NCBI GenBank assembly: GCA_011050675.1
Contig: DRFI01000031.1
Coordinates: forward strand, 62,001 to 126,000
Length of the DNA stretch: 64,000 bases
From: Maribacter sp.
Lineage (GTDB): Bacteria > Bacteroidota > Bacteroidia > Flavobacteriales > Flavobacteriaceae
Reading direction: 5' to 3'
Made by a program: the position numbers and the translations under genes. Of this stretch, positions 1-9,826 are shown in pieces. A model generated the notes under the pieces. The model was not told the origin of the DNA. It searched no databases and saw nothing but the letters and a program-made list of their open reading frames with translations. The number at the start of each line of letters is the position of its first letter. Positions within the stretch are counted from its first letter, which is position 1.

Positions 1-488
1 ATTCTTCCTCCACTTACAACATTTCCTCCTCCAATTTGAAGATTTACTGCGAAATTATCATCAAAGAAATAGCGACCGCCTATTTGTAAACCTAAACCGA
101 AATTATCAACGTCAACATCATTAACAGTGCTACCGTTAATTTTGGTAGACCAGCTATAGTAAGTCAAATTAGCACCTGCATATAAATCCCACTGACTTGG
201 AATCTCAAAAACCTCATTAAAATGATAATTACCATTTCCTGTAATACCAAATATAGAACTCTTGTAGTCGCCACCAAAACCACTACCATGATTGTAGGTT
301 TGATACGATAATTCGCCGCCAACAGAGATATTTGGTGCTACACCATATTCTAATCCTGCGTAAATTGGAGTTCCCCATCCAGAAAAGCCAAATCCTGCAT
401 TTGCTTGTAATGCTCCTTCTTCTAATGGTGATTGTGCGTACGAAAAGCCAATAGTAAATAAGGCTAATAATAAAGTGATTTTTTTCAT
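1..488 (-). CDS. Outer-membrane beta-barrel protein, 3' end beyond window
   Basis: The frame opens with ATG at 488 on the minus strand and runs without a stop to the window edge, giving 162 visible codons. It starts with a clear Sec signal peptide (MKKITLLLALFTIGFSYA, likely cut before Gln-19). The mature part alternates polar and aromatic residues with many glycines (for example GLEYGVAPNISVGGELSY and LGLQIGGRYFFDDNFAVNL), the pattern of amphipathic beta strands in small porin or OmpW/OmpA-like barrels. It is probably a surface barrel of unknown function. The barrel assignment is inferred from pattern, and the C-terminus, which should carry the final aromatic strand, is not visible. Confidence 0.75.
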   Translation of the reverse strand, partial: MKKITLLLALFTIGFSYAQSPLEEGALQANAGFGFSGWGTPIYAGLEYGVAPNISVGGELSYQTYNHGSGFGGDYKSSIFGITGNGNYHFNEVFEIPSQWDLYAGANLTYYSWSTKINGSTVNDVDVDNFGLGLQIGGRYFFDDNFAVNLQIGGGNVVSGGR

Positions 489-720
489 GGTTAATGTTTT
501 GGCTAACAATTAGTTAATTAATATTTTTTGATATTTTGAATGTAAATATCTGCGAAAGATAATTAAATATTTTAATTGTTAAAGTTTTAACCTCACCAAA
601 ATATATAGGTAAAAAAAGTAAGACCGGATGCCAAGAATACTTCACTTTCGATAGTAATATCTTTATCTAGATATTCATTTCTTAAATGCGCGATAAAGTT
701 ATTTTTTGCTAACCTAAAGA

Positions 721-1278
721 TTACTCAAGGGCTTCATACAACTCAATAGCTTTCGTATAATTGATTGCGCCTTTCATAGTCATGTCATTTACATAACCAT
801 CTAAAGTCTGGTGATTTAATTCTACCCAAGTCTCCAACGAATCTCTTTTTTGTGCCCAAATATTCCAATTAACGTCGATGTATTCTAACTCTTCGATTTT
901 TGAGATTTTATCAGCTTCAAAGGTTATTTTGACCTTAAACTTTAGGGGGTTGTTTTTTAAGAACTCATTACGGATATTTTTCTGAGCAATTGTTGCGAAG
1001 ATGTCATTGTTCTTTTCTTTTAAATCAATTATTTCATAAGATGGTTTAAAAATTGAATCCCATTTAAAAAATTTATGAAAACTGTCATAATCATAACTTG
1101 TTGTAAACTCACCTGAAACTATGGTGATGCTATCATTTATTACAGCATTTAATTCGTCGAAATTTCCGGAGTCAAAAGCATTGTAATATTGCTTGACAGT
1201 TTCTTTATGATCTAATTTTTGATAGTCACAACTGGTCAATAGACCTATTGTAACTAATAAAATAAATATATTTTTCAT
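721..1278 (-). CDS. NTF2/SnoaL-like lipoprotein
   Basis: This 185-residue protein starts with a lipoprotein signal (MKNIFILLVTIGLLTSC, Cys-17 as the lipid site), so it should be anchored to a membrane and face the periplasm or surface. The mature part begins ETVKQYYNAFDSGNFDELNAV, which resembles the first helix of NTF2/SnoaL-fold proteins, and continues with an alternating strand pattern. The fold often forms small ligand pockets, but no catalytic residue can be assigned. The ATG at 1278 overlaps the stop of the upstream 74-residue gene by one base (TAATG), so the two are probably translationally coupled. The function is unknown and the fold is assigned by resemblance only. Confidence 0.7.
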   Translation of the reverse strand: MKNIFILLVTIGLLTSCDYQKLDHKETVKQYYNAFDSGNFDELNAVINDSITIVSGEFTTSYDYDSFHKFFKWDSIFKPSYEIIDLKEKNNDIFATIAQKNIRNEFLKNNPLKFKVKITFEADKISKIEELEYIDVNWNIWAQKRDSLETWVELNHQTLDGYVNDMTMKGAINYTKAIELYEALE

Positions 1279-1502
1279 TATGCGATTTTATCAACTGAAA
1301 CTAAATTTTTAATCTTCAGTGCTTTTTCAAAATGATCTAATTTATGCTCTTGAATCCACCATGTGGCGACTTCCATTAAGAGTTTGGGATTGTCATTTTT
1401 GTTCTTAAAAAAAGCGTAGAACGATAGCCCTACATTATCTCCTTTGGCAGCAATTTTAGCATCGCAAACTTCAATGATTTTTAATCTTATTTCTTTGTTC
1501 AT
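1278..1502 (-). CDS. Small hypothetical protein
   Basis: This 74-residue soluble protein (MNKEIRLKIIEVCDAK at the start, VATWWIQEHKLDHFEKALK near the end) has no signal peptide, membrane segment or motif I recognise. Its stop overlaps the start of the following lipoprotein gene by one base, which argues for a real co-translated gene rather than a chance frame. It lies 48 bases downstream of the pentapeptide-repeat gene on the same strand and probably belongs to the same transcript. The predicted content is mostly helical with a central WW pair. The function is unknown. Confidence 0.6.
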   Translation of the reverse strand: MNKEIRLKIIEVCDAKIAAKGDNVGLSFYAFFKNKNDNPKLLMEVATWWIQEHKLDHFEKALKIKNLVSVDKIA

Positions 1503-1550
1503 TTTAAATGTTAAGAGATTTGTTCTATTCTATTTTAAAGTACTTCAAAA

Positions 1551-2123
1551 TCACTTCAAAATCTTAATCTTATACTTCTGTAAAAGCCCACTTAGATTAT
1601 CCGTAGAGAAAATTGCTCCCGTCATTGTATTGTTCTCCGGATCTAGGCTAACATTTGTAGCTGAACTAAAATCTGTTTTTTGAAGATTGGTTCTTGAAAA
1701 CACGGCACGTTCTAAATTACACTCATCGAATTTGGCATTACTTAAATCGCAATCACCAAAATCAGCTTCTTCAAGCTTACATGTCATAAATAACTGACCG
1801 GTAAGTTTTAAATCCGTGAAGATTGTAAAACTTAAATTACAGTCAAAAAAGGATAAATCCATCAAGAAAGAATTGCAGGTGTTAAAGGCAAGACCCATCA
1901 GTTTAGAGTGTGAAAACTTCACTTCCTTAAAAGTAGTATTTACAATATTCGTATTACTTAGATTACAGTCTATAAACTCGCATTCTAAAAAAATCTGGTT
2001 ATCTAAATATCCTTTAGAGAAATCACATCCTTCAAAAATGCAATTCTCATATTCAGCCCTTCGCAATCGGGTTGCCGTGTAGTTTTCTCCTTTAAAAGTT
2101 TTGTCTAGTATTAGTTTCTCCAC
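1551..2123 (-). CDS. Pentapeptide-repeat protein
   Basis: The 190-residue protein is built of consecutive pentapeptide repeats of the A(D/N)LXX type (CDFSK, CNLSN, ADFGDCDLSNAKFDECNLER), which fold as a right-handed quadrilateral beta-helix. Length and layout resemble the Qnr/MfpA group, some members of which protect DNA gyrase, but many chromosomal homologues have no proven target, so a gyrase role is only a possibility. It starts with GTG at 2123: the next in-frame upstream codons are ATA and AAT, then a stop, so no ATG is available. The gene begins only six bases after the stop of the large BNR protein gene, so the two are probably co-transcribed. Confidence 0.8.
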   Translation of the reverse strand: MEKLILDKTFKGENYTATRLRRAEYENCIFEGCDFSKGYLDNQIFLECEFIDCNLSNTNIVNTTFKEVKFSHSKLMGLAFNTCNSFLMDLSFFDCNLSFTIFTDLKLTGQLFMTCKLEEADFGDCDLSNAKFDECNLERAVFSRTNLQKTDFSSATNVSLDPENNTMTGAIFSTDNLSGLLQKYKIKILK

Positions 2124-2129
2124 TATATT

Positions 2130-5100
2130 TTAATGTTGTTTTTCAGATAATATTATCGCAGGAATTTCTAAACTTTGAAATAGTGAATTATATGCTTTCA
2201 TTTCAGTATTTATAATTGCGTCGTGTTCCGTTGAAAACGCATTCCACGTGGTCAATAAATCATTTAAACGCTCTTTTGCACCTGCTGTAATTTTGGGCTC
2301 AGCCGCATCAATATAACCTCTTAGATTCAGTAATTGGGCATTTAATTTATTTTCAAAATTTATAACGTCTTGAAAGGTTTTCTGGTTAGGCTGAATCAAG
2401 TTTTCTTCCCAAGTGGTAATTCGTTTCACTAAAGAATCTCCTTTCTTTAAAAGTTCTTCTGCTCCCGAATTACTAGAAAGTAGTTTCTCGTATTGTTTTA
2501 ATTGAGATTTAGCCGAGCGCATATCATTCACTTTGGTGTGAATATTTACAACAGTAGTTTCAATGGTATTCATCATTGCTTGTTGCGCTGCATAATCTGC
2601 CATACTAGCCTTTACTTTTGGGTGAGGTAAAACAGTAACCGTGGTTTCTACTGTAGATTCCTCTAAAGTTAGTTTCAGCTGATAATCACCTGGGCCAATA
2701 GTTGATCCATTTAATCCACCAAGTACAAAAACCTTGTCAACAGATGGTAAGCTTTCTCTTTTAAAGTCCCATGTAAAACGGTTGTACCCTTTTTTAGATG
2801 ATAATACTGCTGGTTTGGAAGGACCGCCAGGCCAAGATTTAAAATCTTTATCTTTTTGGTTGGTTATGGTGCGTATTACTTCACCATCTTTTAAAACTTC
2901 TAGCTTTAGTTCAGTACTGTCTTGTGCTTCATTTAAATAGTAGTCAAAAGTTACTCCGCTTTTAGGATTGCTTCCCAATCCATCAACTGGTTTATCGCTT
3001 GATCCTCCAATATATAAATAGGTGTCTTTGGGTTTAAAGATGTTCACTTTTTGTTTTGGCGTAGTGCTATTCTGTAATGCCGCCAAATCATCTAATATCC
3101 AAAAAGCTCTACCTGCGGTTGCCGCTACCAAATCATTATCTTGAATGATAAGATCATTAATAGGGGTTAGTGGTAAGTTTAATTGTAATGGCTGCCAGTG
3201 TAATCCATCATCCAACGAAACAAAAAGTCCTGTTTCTGTACCTGCATATAGAAGGCCTTTTACTTTTTTGTCTTCACGAACAACTCGTGTAAAGGTATTA
3301 TTACCGTTAATTCCGTTTGCAATCTTTGTCCAAGTAGAACCATAGTCAGTGGTCTTGAAAATGTAGTTCCCAAAATCCATCGATTTGTAACGCATCAGAA
3401 CTATGTAGGCGGTCGCAGGGTCATGCGGAGAAACATCAATACTATTGATAATGCCCTCTTTAATTCCAGGAGGTGTAACGTTCTTCCAATTTGTACCTCC
3501 GTCTTTAGTAACGTGTACCAACCCATCATCACTACCAGACCAAATAACACCTTTTTCATGTGGAGATTCGGTTAAATAGGTAAGCGTGTTATATATTTCA
3601 CCACCTGCAGCCTCATTAGTAAAGGGACCACCACCTAGACCGTGTTTATCCTTTTCGTCTCTTGTTAAATCTGGACTAATAACTTGCCAGCTATGACCTT
3701 CATCTGTTGATTTGAATACAACGTTTCCACCATGATAAATAGTTTTTCTATCGTGTGGTGATGTAATAATAGGGGCATTCCAATTATAGCGATACTTTGC
3801 ATCTTCAGGAGAGATACTCAAACCTAATTCTGGATATTCTTTTATAGATTTAGATTCTTTTGTTTCGGCATCCCACTTGTCAATATTGCCTTGATAAGTG
3901 CCACCGTAAATTAGTTTTGGGTTATCTGGGTCAAAAGCTAAAAAGGCACTTTCCCCACCGGCAACGGCGTACCAATCTTTCCAATCTATACCTGCATCAT
4001 TTGTTCTAGAGGCTATCGCAACGGTAGAGTTATCTTGCTGACCACCATAAACATTGTAAGGCACCAGGTTATCTGTAATAACTCTGTAAAATTGTGCTGT
4101 GTTCTGGTTCTCCTGTGTGCTCCAACTTTTCCCACCGTTGTTTGAAACATTAGATCCTCCATCATTTGAATTAATCATACGTTGATTGTTCAAAGGGTCT
4201 ATCCATAGATCATGATTATCACCATGCGGCGTTGATAGCGTTGAAAACGATTTTCCTCCATCTATAGATTTTGTTACAGGTGCGTTTAAAACATAAACGA
4301 TATCTTCATTTTGGGTATCTGTAAAAATTTCCATGTAATACCATGAACGTGTTATATTGATACGGTCTTTATTGATTAGGGTCCATTTTTCACCGGCATC
4401 ATCTGACCTATAAACACCTCCTTTTTTTCCTTCAGCCTCTATTACCGCAAATATGCGTTCTGGATTGGCACGAGATACAGAAATACCTGCTTTACCCATC
4501 TCCTTCGGTAGGCCTTCGTTCAATTGCTCCCAAGTGTCCCCACTATCGGTAGATTTATAGATGCCCGAGTTTTTTCCGCCAGACTCCATGGTCCATGGAA
4601 AACGTCTGTGTTGCCACATAGCAGCATATAGAATTGTTGGGTTGGTCATGTCCATTGATAGAGCTGAAGCTCCTGTGATATTGTCTACAAAAAGAACATT
4701 TGTCCAAGTAATACCACCATCTGTAGATTTATAGATTCCTCGTTGTGAAGAAGGGCCGTATTGCGCTCCTTGCGCAGAAACAAAAACAATATCAGGGTTG
4801 GTTGGGTCTATAATAATATCAGAGATATGTCTTGTTTGCTCAAGACCCATATGTTTCCATGTTTTTCCTGCATCGGTAGATTTATAGACACCGTCGCCCA
4901 TAGAGGTCATTACACCTCTTGCAGCATGCTCGCCCATACCGACGATTATAATATTTGGGTTGCTTTCAGCTACCGATATGGCGCCTACCGTTGCAGTTTT
5001 TAGAAATCCGTCAGAGATATTTTTCCAACTAATTCCGTCATCGGTAGTTTTCCAAATACCGCCACCAACTGTGCCCATGTAATATACCATTGGCTGACCA

Positions 5101-5285
5101 ACTACACCAGTTGAAGCAACACTTCTACCACCCCTAAACGGACCAATATTTCGCCATTTTAATCCTGTATAAAGAGAATCTTCTATTTTAATAGCTGGCT
5201 CGGTTACTTTGCCTTTTTTTCTTTGAGATTGTAATGCCAATGGAGCTAAGATAAGTAGCACTAGCAAAAGTCTAATTGTTTTCAT
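2130..5285 (-). CDS. Secreted BNR/sortilin-type beta-propeller protein
   Basis: I place the start at ATG 5285 because the residues from there form a proper Sec signal peptide ([20 protein letters not shown]); the open frame continues upstream to 5462, but that stretch does not look like coding sequence. The 1051-residue product carries many Asp-box repeats ([48 protein letters not shown]), the signature of BNR/VPS10 ten-bladed propellers seen in sortilin-like and exo-glycosidase proteins. The last roughly 350 residues leave the propeller and become helical (around [18 protein letters not shown]). No sialidase-type catalytic set can be pointed to. Such proteins are common in Bacteroidota and mostly uncharacterised. 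Confidence 0.85.
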   Translation of the reverse strand: MKTIRLLLVLLILAPLALQSQRKKGKVTEPAIKIEDSLYTGLKWRNIGPFRGGRSVASTGVVGQPMVYYMGTVGGGIWKTTDDGISWKNISDGFLKTATVGAISVAESNPNIIIVGMGEHAARGVMTSMGDGVYKSTDAGKTWKHMGLEQTRHISDIIIDPTNPDIVFVSAQGAQYGPSSQRGIYKSTDGGITWTNVLFVDNITGASALSMDMTNPTILYAAMWQHRRFPWTMESGGKNSGIYKSTDSGDTWEQLNEGLPKEMGKAGISVSRANPERIFAVIEAEGKKGGVYRSDDAGEKWTLINKDRINITRSWYYMEIFTDTQNEDIVYVLNAPVTKSIDGGKSFSTLSTPHGDNHDLWIDPLNNQRMINSNDGGSNVSNNGGKSWSTQENQNTAQFYRVITDNLVPYNVYGGQQDNSTVAIASRTNDAGIDWKDWYAVAGGESAFLAFDPDNPKLIYGGTYQGNIDKWDAETKESKSIKEYPELGLSISPEDAKYRYNWNAPIITSPHDRKTIYHGGNVVFKSTDEGHSWQVISPDLTRDEKDKHGLGGGPFTNEAAGGEIYNTLTYLTESPHEKGVIWSGSDDGLVHVTKDGGTNWKNVTPPGIKEGIINSIDVSPHDPATAYIVLMRYKSMDFGNYIFKTTDYGSTWTKIANGINGNNTFTRVVREDKKVKGLLYAGTETGLFVSLDDGLHWQPLQLNLPLTPINDLIIQDNDLVAATAGRAFWILDDLAALQNSTTPKQKVNIFKPKDTYLYIGGSSDKPVDGLGSNPKSGVTFDYYLNEAQDSTELKLEVLKDGEVIRTITNQKDKDFKSWPGGPSKPAVLSSKKGYNRFTWDFKRESLPSVDKVFVLGGLNGSTIGPGDYQLKLTLEESTVETTVTVLPHPKVKASMADYAAQQAMMNTIETTVVNIHTKVNDMRSAKSQLKQYEKLLSSNSGAEELLKKGDSLVKRITTWEENLIQPNQKTFQDVINFENKLNAQLLNLRGYIDAAEPKITAGAKERLNDLLTTWNAFSTEHDAIINTEMKAYNSLFQSLEIPAIILSEKQH

Positions 5286-5488
5286 GGTGTGGTTCGTTTG
5301 GTTGTTGAATAAGGGAAGGTAATAAAAGCTTAGGTAAAATGGTAGCTCTGAATTTGAATTCGTTATTTCTGATTTTAAGGGCCTAAATTTTATGGTTTTA
5401 AACAATATAGATTTCTTAAAATGATAAATTGGTTTTAATGTGTTTACAGTTTCTTTTTTCACTTTAAACTGGCTAAGTTAGAAGGTGT

Positions 5489-8071
5489 ATGGCGCACCAA
5501 ACTAGACTTTTAAAGCAAGAATTAAGTACAGAAAAACTAAAAGAATATTTCCCTGATGGGGAAGTCAATACCTATTCTAAAGGGTATGCAATTAGTTACA
5601 TCCATAAAAAAGTAAGTACATTTAGGTGGTTATTAGAAGGTAGTGTCAATTATTATATTTCGCTTGAAAATCCAGAGAGCGATATTTTGGTTTGTCAAAA
5701 TTCAGAGCCTTTTTCCACTATCGGTTTAAATGGTTTTAATACACCACAAAGGTTTACTTATAAAGCGATGGTCTCTTCGCTAAAAGCTACATTTTTTGAA
5801 ATACCTTTTATAGAGCTTGAAGCATATTTAAAGAAAGGGCATCAAAATATTCTTTTAAAGAATATAGGTTCAAAACTGTATCGTGTTTTACATACGGCTT
5901 TATTAAAGCAAACCGAATTATTGAACCCGGTAAGGTTTCAACCATTTGTAGAGGATCGGCAATTCTTTATTTCGCCTGTTGCAGAACAAGAAGAGATTGT
6001 ATCGTTGATGAGGCGCTCTCCCTTTCTCGATTATTTTGAAGAGAAAAATCTAATGGCGTTGGCTGGCTTAGCAGAACGTAGGGAATACGAACCAGATGAG
6101 GTTTTGTATGTGCAAGATGGCTCAACTAATGGTTTGTTTATTTTAATTCATGGAGAGGTAACTATAAAACGAATAGAGAATACCATTGAAATTAAACAAC
6201 GCTCCATAAAAAATGCTGGCTTTGTCTTTGGGTGGTCATGTTTGTTGAAAGAAAAGGATATTTGCTCGGCTATTACCAATACTAAAACATCTGCTTATTT
6301 TATTCCTGACGGTGAATTGATGAAACTGTTTCGTGAAGATGATGCTTTTGAAGGTCAATTTTTTAAAAGACTTCTATGGCTTATGGGCAATCAACTTAAT
6401 GCTGCCTTTGTTCGTTATATTGGTTTGTTGGGTGAACATAGTATAGAAGCGGTTTACCAGCTTATTAGTAATAACAAGTCTCGCTTATTACTATCCTCGC
6501 CATTACATCAAGTACCACACCTTTTAAAAAGTAATACGACCAAGCAGTTTGCTTATAATGCTTTAATTAGCTTGGTTAAAAAAGGGACATCTTTAGAAAG
6601 GCATATTGCATCGTTAAGCTTAGAATTGTTAGGCGAAGACCAAAAAGAGCATGAGTTTAGTAGTGGGCTTCAACAGATATATGAAAATGTTGCAGAAAAG
6701 GAAAGCCAGAATCCGAAGTTGAATAGGAAGGTATGTGCAGAGCTTACCGTAAAGGTTTTTGAAAAAGTACCTTACATTATTGAAGGATGGGAGAATTTAC
6801 CAGAGAATACCGGTAATATTTTCATCTACAATCATTTGGTAAACGATCAACATTATGTGCTGAATAATAATTTTCAAATAACCCTAGACTCTCATTTTCT
6901 AAGTGCCATGGTTTTATATAAAAAATATAATGAACCAGGAATTAGAACGGTGAGAATTGGAAAAGGGCAAGAATACGGACACCAGAATTACTACGATAAT
7001 TTAGGGTATATCAATGTATATACGAAAGAGTCGGAACAACAATCAGCAACTTGTAAACAAGAGTCTCGAAGTATTTTTTACAGTGAAGCTTCTAAGCATC
7101 TTCAAAATGATTATAATTTAATTATTAGTCCAGAAGGTACTTCCTATAGAACAGATGAATCTCCGGGACCATTTAAAATGGGAGCATTCAAATTAGCTTT
7201 GAATACAGAGCCAGAACCCTATATAATACCTGTGGTAATGGTGAATTTTGACCATAGAATAGGTAAATCGTTATACTACTGTGCTATAAAAGAACCTTTT
7301 AAGTTGAGTGAAAAGGTACCTTCTAGAAGTAACGAGGATCTGTATGCTTTTGTACAGCAGTATGAAAACAATTATAAAGGGTATGTGCAAACTGCCATTG
7401 AAAGAGCGGAACAGTTGAATGTGTCATCTTCTGGGGCTGATAGCTTAGAAGAGCCACCAGCAATTTGGTGCAATGAAATAAAACGACTGAAGAGACGTGT
7501 TGATAAAATGGAAACGCAAGAAAATCTAATTGCTTTCTACGGTAGTTCGTCTGTACGTTTATGGGTGAATATGAAGCGTGACCTTATTCCATTCAATGTT
7601 GTTAATTTAGGTTTTGGCGGTTCAACATTTGCGTGGTGTATTCATTATTTTGATGAGATTTTTAAGGAAGCCAATCCCTCTAAAATTGTTTTGTATGCAG
7701 GCGAAAATGATTTGAACGATGGTAAAACGCCACAAGAAGTTCTTTCGGGATGTATGGAGTTGGTACAGTTGGTTGAAAATAAATATCCAGATATAGAATT
7801 GGCGTTAATAAGCTTAAAGCCAAGTGTAGAACGCGAACATTTAATTCCATTAATTATGGAAACCAACCTTATGTTGTCCAAGTATTTTATAACCGAACTT
7901 AATGCACAATATATCAATGTATTTGCGCAAATGATTACTACGGATAATAGACCCATTCCAGAATTATATCTTTCTGACGGATTGCATTTAAACAAGCAAG
8001 GCTATGCGCTGTGGAGTACTGCTATTAAAAAAGCACTACAAGCAGCGGATAGCCTTGAACTTGAAAATTAA
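5489..8071 (+). CDS. Fusion: two cNMP-binding-like domains, PlsC-like acyltransferase, SGNH hydrolase
   Basis: This 860-residue soluble protein joins three functions. Residues about 10-140 and 170-300 look like two cyclic-nucleotide-binding beta-barrels; the second reads EVLYVQDGSTNGLFILIHGE. Residues about 410-640 resemble a glycerolipid acyltransferase, with a block near 447 (YNHLVND) in place of NHX4D and ISPEGTSYR near 547 as the FPEG-type block. Residues about 675-855 are an SGNH/GDSL hydrolase: FYGSSSVRLW near 681 (block I serine), NLGFGGST near 706 (block II Gly), AGENDLN near 736 (block III Asn) and SDGLHLNKQGY near 829 (Asp and His). It may remodel lipids or release acyl chains under control of the N-terminal sensors. 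It stands alone, divergent from the BNR gene and convergent with the M28 peptidase. Confidence 0.8.
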   Translation: MAHQTRLLKQELSTEKLKEYFPDGEVNTYSKGYAISYIHKKVSTFRWLLEGSVNYYISLENPESDILVCQNSEPFSTIGLNGFNTPQRFTYKAMVSSLKATFFEIPFIELEAYLKKGHQNILLKNIGSKLYRVLHTALLKQTELLNPVRFQPFVEDRQFFISPVAEQEEIVSLMRRSPFLDYFEEKNLMALAGLAERREYEPDEVLYVQDGSTNGLFILIHGEVTIKRIENTIEIKQRSIKNAGFVFGWSCLLKEKDICSAITNTKTSAYFIPDGELMKLFREDDAFEGQFFKRLLWLMGNQLNAAFVRYIGLLGEHSIEAVYQLISNNKSRLLLSSPLHQVPHLLKSNTTKQFAYNALISLVKKGTSLERHIASLSLELLGEDQKEHEFSSGLQQIYENVAEKESQNPKLNRKVCAELTVKVFEKVPYIIEGWENLPENTGNIFIYNHLVNDQHYVLNNNFQITLDSHFLSAMVLYKKYNEPGIRTVRIGKGQEYGHQNYYDNLGYINVYTKESEQQSATCKQESRSIFYSEASKHLQNDYNLIISPEGTSYRTDESPGPFKMGAFKLALNTEPEPYIIPVVMVNFDHRIGKSLYYCAIKEPFKLSEKVPSRSNEDLYAFVQQYENNYKGYVQTAIERAEQLNVSSSGADSLEEPPAIWCNEIKRLKRRVDKMETQENLIAFYGSSSVRLWVNMKRDLIPFNVVNLGFGGSTFAWCIHYFDEIFKEANPSKIVLYAGENDLNDGKTPQEVLSGCMELVQLVENKYPDIELALISLKPSVEREHLIPLIMETNLMLSKYFITELNAQYINVFAQMITTDNRPIPELYLSDGLHLNKQGYALWSTAIKKALQAADSLELEN

Positions 8072-8087
8072 TTATAGTTTAAATGAA

Positions 8088-9638
8088 CTATTCGTCTTGT
8101 CCACCTTTACGTTGTGGAGACCTTGGCGTTGGCCATTCTCCTTTTTCGCCAGATCTAGGGTTAATACCTAAAACTGCTTTTTCACGTGATGTTTTTTCAG
8201 GATCCTCACATGCCATATAAGTTAAAATAGCAGTAAGAATTGCGTTATTACGAACATCGTCGAACACAATTTTATCATAGGTATCTAAATTCGTGTGCCA
8301 CGTGTAATTCCAGTAGTCCCAACTTAAAGAGCTTAATGAGAAAGCAGGAGCACCTGCCGCTACAAATGATGCATAATCCGATCCACCACGACCAGGCGAA
8401 CCTGGGAAAGTAGTTTCTATCTCATTTTTATACGTTTCAGGTACCGCTTCTAACCAACGTCCTAAATAATCATAGGCATGTAAGAATCCTTGTCCAGATA
8501 AACGAACAACTCTTCCTGTTCCGTTATCTTGATTAAATACAGCTTGTACGCCAGCAACAATTTCTGGGTGATCTTCTACAAAAGAACCAGAACCATTTAA
8601 GCCTTGTTCTTCACTACCCCAATGCCCAATTAATATGGTTCTTTTTGGATTTGGATATACTTTCTTCAAAATACGAGCAGCCTCTAACATGGTAATGGTA
8701 CCTGTACCGTTATCTGTTGCGCCAGTTCCACCATCCCAAGAATCGAAATGGGCAGATAATATTACATACTCGTCAGGGAACTCGGTTCCTGGTATTGTAG
8801 CTATTGTGTTAAATGCTGGTACTACACCAAGGTCTTTAGATTCGGCTACTATTTTAATTTTAGTATCGGCACCATGTTCTACCATTCTGTATAACATTCC
8901 GTAGTCCTCTAAAGAGATATCTACTGCAGGAATTTTATCGGTACCTGCACTGAATATTTTGTTTGCTCCAAAACCTTCGGACCATCTAGATTGTGCAATA
9001 CCTACAGCACCCGCTCTTTCAAAAGCTGAATTGATATTTCTACTGTTATAACCCGTATTACTAATATTCTGTCTCCATTCTTTTTCTATTGAATCGCGAT
9101 CCGATTTCATTTTCTCGAACGATTCTTTAGTAGCATACTCTTCCCAGTTTTCATCTGGTCTACCTGTTGGTTGCAACATACTTATCATTACAATTTTACC
9201 TTTTACATTAGGAAGCCATTTAACGAAAGCTAAAGAGTCAGTAAAAGTTGGTAGTGTAATTAAAGAAGCGGTAACACCTTTAGAATTTGTGCCTGGGTTC
9301 CAAGCTAATTGTGTGGCATGTAATGATGCTACTCGTGGCGATACCATATCTACGTGGGTAATGCCTCTTTGCCAACCTTTCCAAGTTCCCCACTGTTGGT
9401 TTTCTGCAGATATACCCCATTTTTTATAGGTGTTTATTGCCCAGTCATGAGCAGTTTTCATTTCTGGAGTACCTACTAATCGTGGTCCATTAAGGTCCAT
9501 TAATTCGTAAGCCAATTGCTCCAGTTGAGAGTTTTCAACACCTTCTTTTTCGATGGCATCAACAATGTCTTTTGTAGTTTGTGAAATTGCAAATGTAGTG
9601 CATAGCATATATGCACAAATGAGTAGTCCTTTTTTCAT
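8088..9638 (-). CDS. Secreted M28-family zinc peptidase
   Basis: This is a 516-residue zinc aminopeptidase-type protein with a signal peptide (MKKGLLICAYMLCTTFAIS). The two-metal site of family M28 is complete: His-297 and Asp-309 (SAHFDSWDGG, ATDNGTG), the Glu-343/Glu-344 pair (GSEEQGLNGS), Asp-371 (FNQDNGTG) and His-448 (TWHTNLD). A long insert at about 110-270 fits the PA-like domain of this family. It probably removes residues from peptides in the periplasm or outside the cell. The frame can be read from a TTG at 9644, but ATG 9638 gives the better signal peptide. The C-terminal tail is rich in Pro, Arg and Lys and shows no sorting domain. Confidence 0.88.
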   Translation of the reverse strand: MKKGLLICAYMLCTTFAISQTTKDIVDAIEKEGVENSQLEQLAYELMDLNGPRLVGTPEMKTAHDWAINTYKKWGISAENQQWGTWKGWQRGITHVDMVSPRVASLHATQLAWNPGTNSKGVTASLITLPTFTDSLAFVKWLPNVKGKIVMISMLQPTGRPDENWEEYATKESFEKMKSDRDSIEKEWRQNISNTGYNSRNINSAFERAGAVGIAQSRWSEGFGANKIFSAGTDKIPAVDISLEDYGMLYRMVEHGADTKIKIVAESKDLGVVPAFNTIATIPGTEFPDEYVILSAHFDSWDGGTGATDNGTGTITMLEAARILKKVYPNPKRTILIGHWGSEEQGLNGSGSFVEDHPEIVAGVQAVFNQDNGTGRVVRLSGQGFLHAYDYLGRWLEAVPETYKNEIETTFPGSPGRGGSDYASFVAAGAPAFSLSSLSWDYWNYTWHTNLDTYDKIVFDDVRNNAILTAILTYMACEDPEKTSREKAVLGINPRSGEKGEWPTPRSPQRKGGQDE

Positions 9639-9826
9639 GTTCAAGATAGTTTGTTAGTTGAACTAAGGTACTAATTTAAGGTCGTAAGAAGGATGTTAAA
9701 ATTTAATGGATTTCTGTAGAAAACGAGGAAGACTTTCCTTAATCGAATATTTTTAAACTACTTATTTGAATTCAGAAACTTCAATTAAGGGGAATTATGT
9801 CATTACGGATATTGGTTTTTTAAATA

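Noticed and set aside
592..722. 43 open codons on the minus strand between the lipoprotein and barrel genes
   Set aside because: It has no start codon and resembles no family; likely a chance open stretch.
5286..5462. N-terminal extension of the BNR protein to 5462
   Set aside because: The 59 extra residues do not look like a signal peptide or a domain, while ATG 5285 gives a perfect signal peptide.
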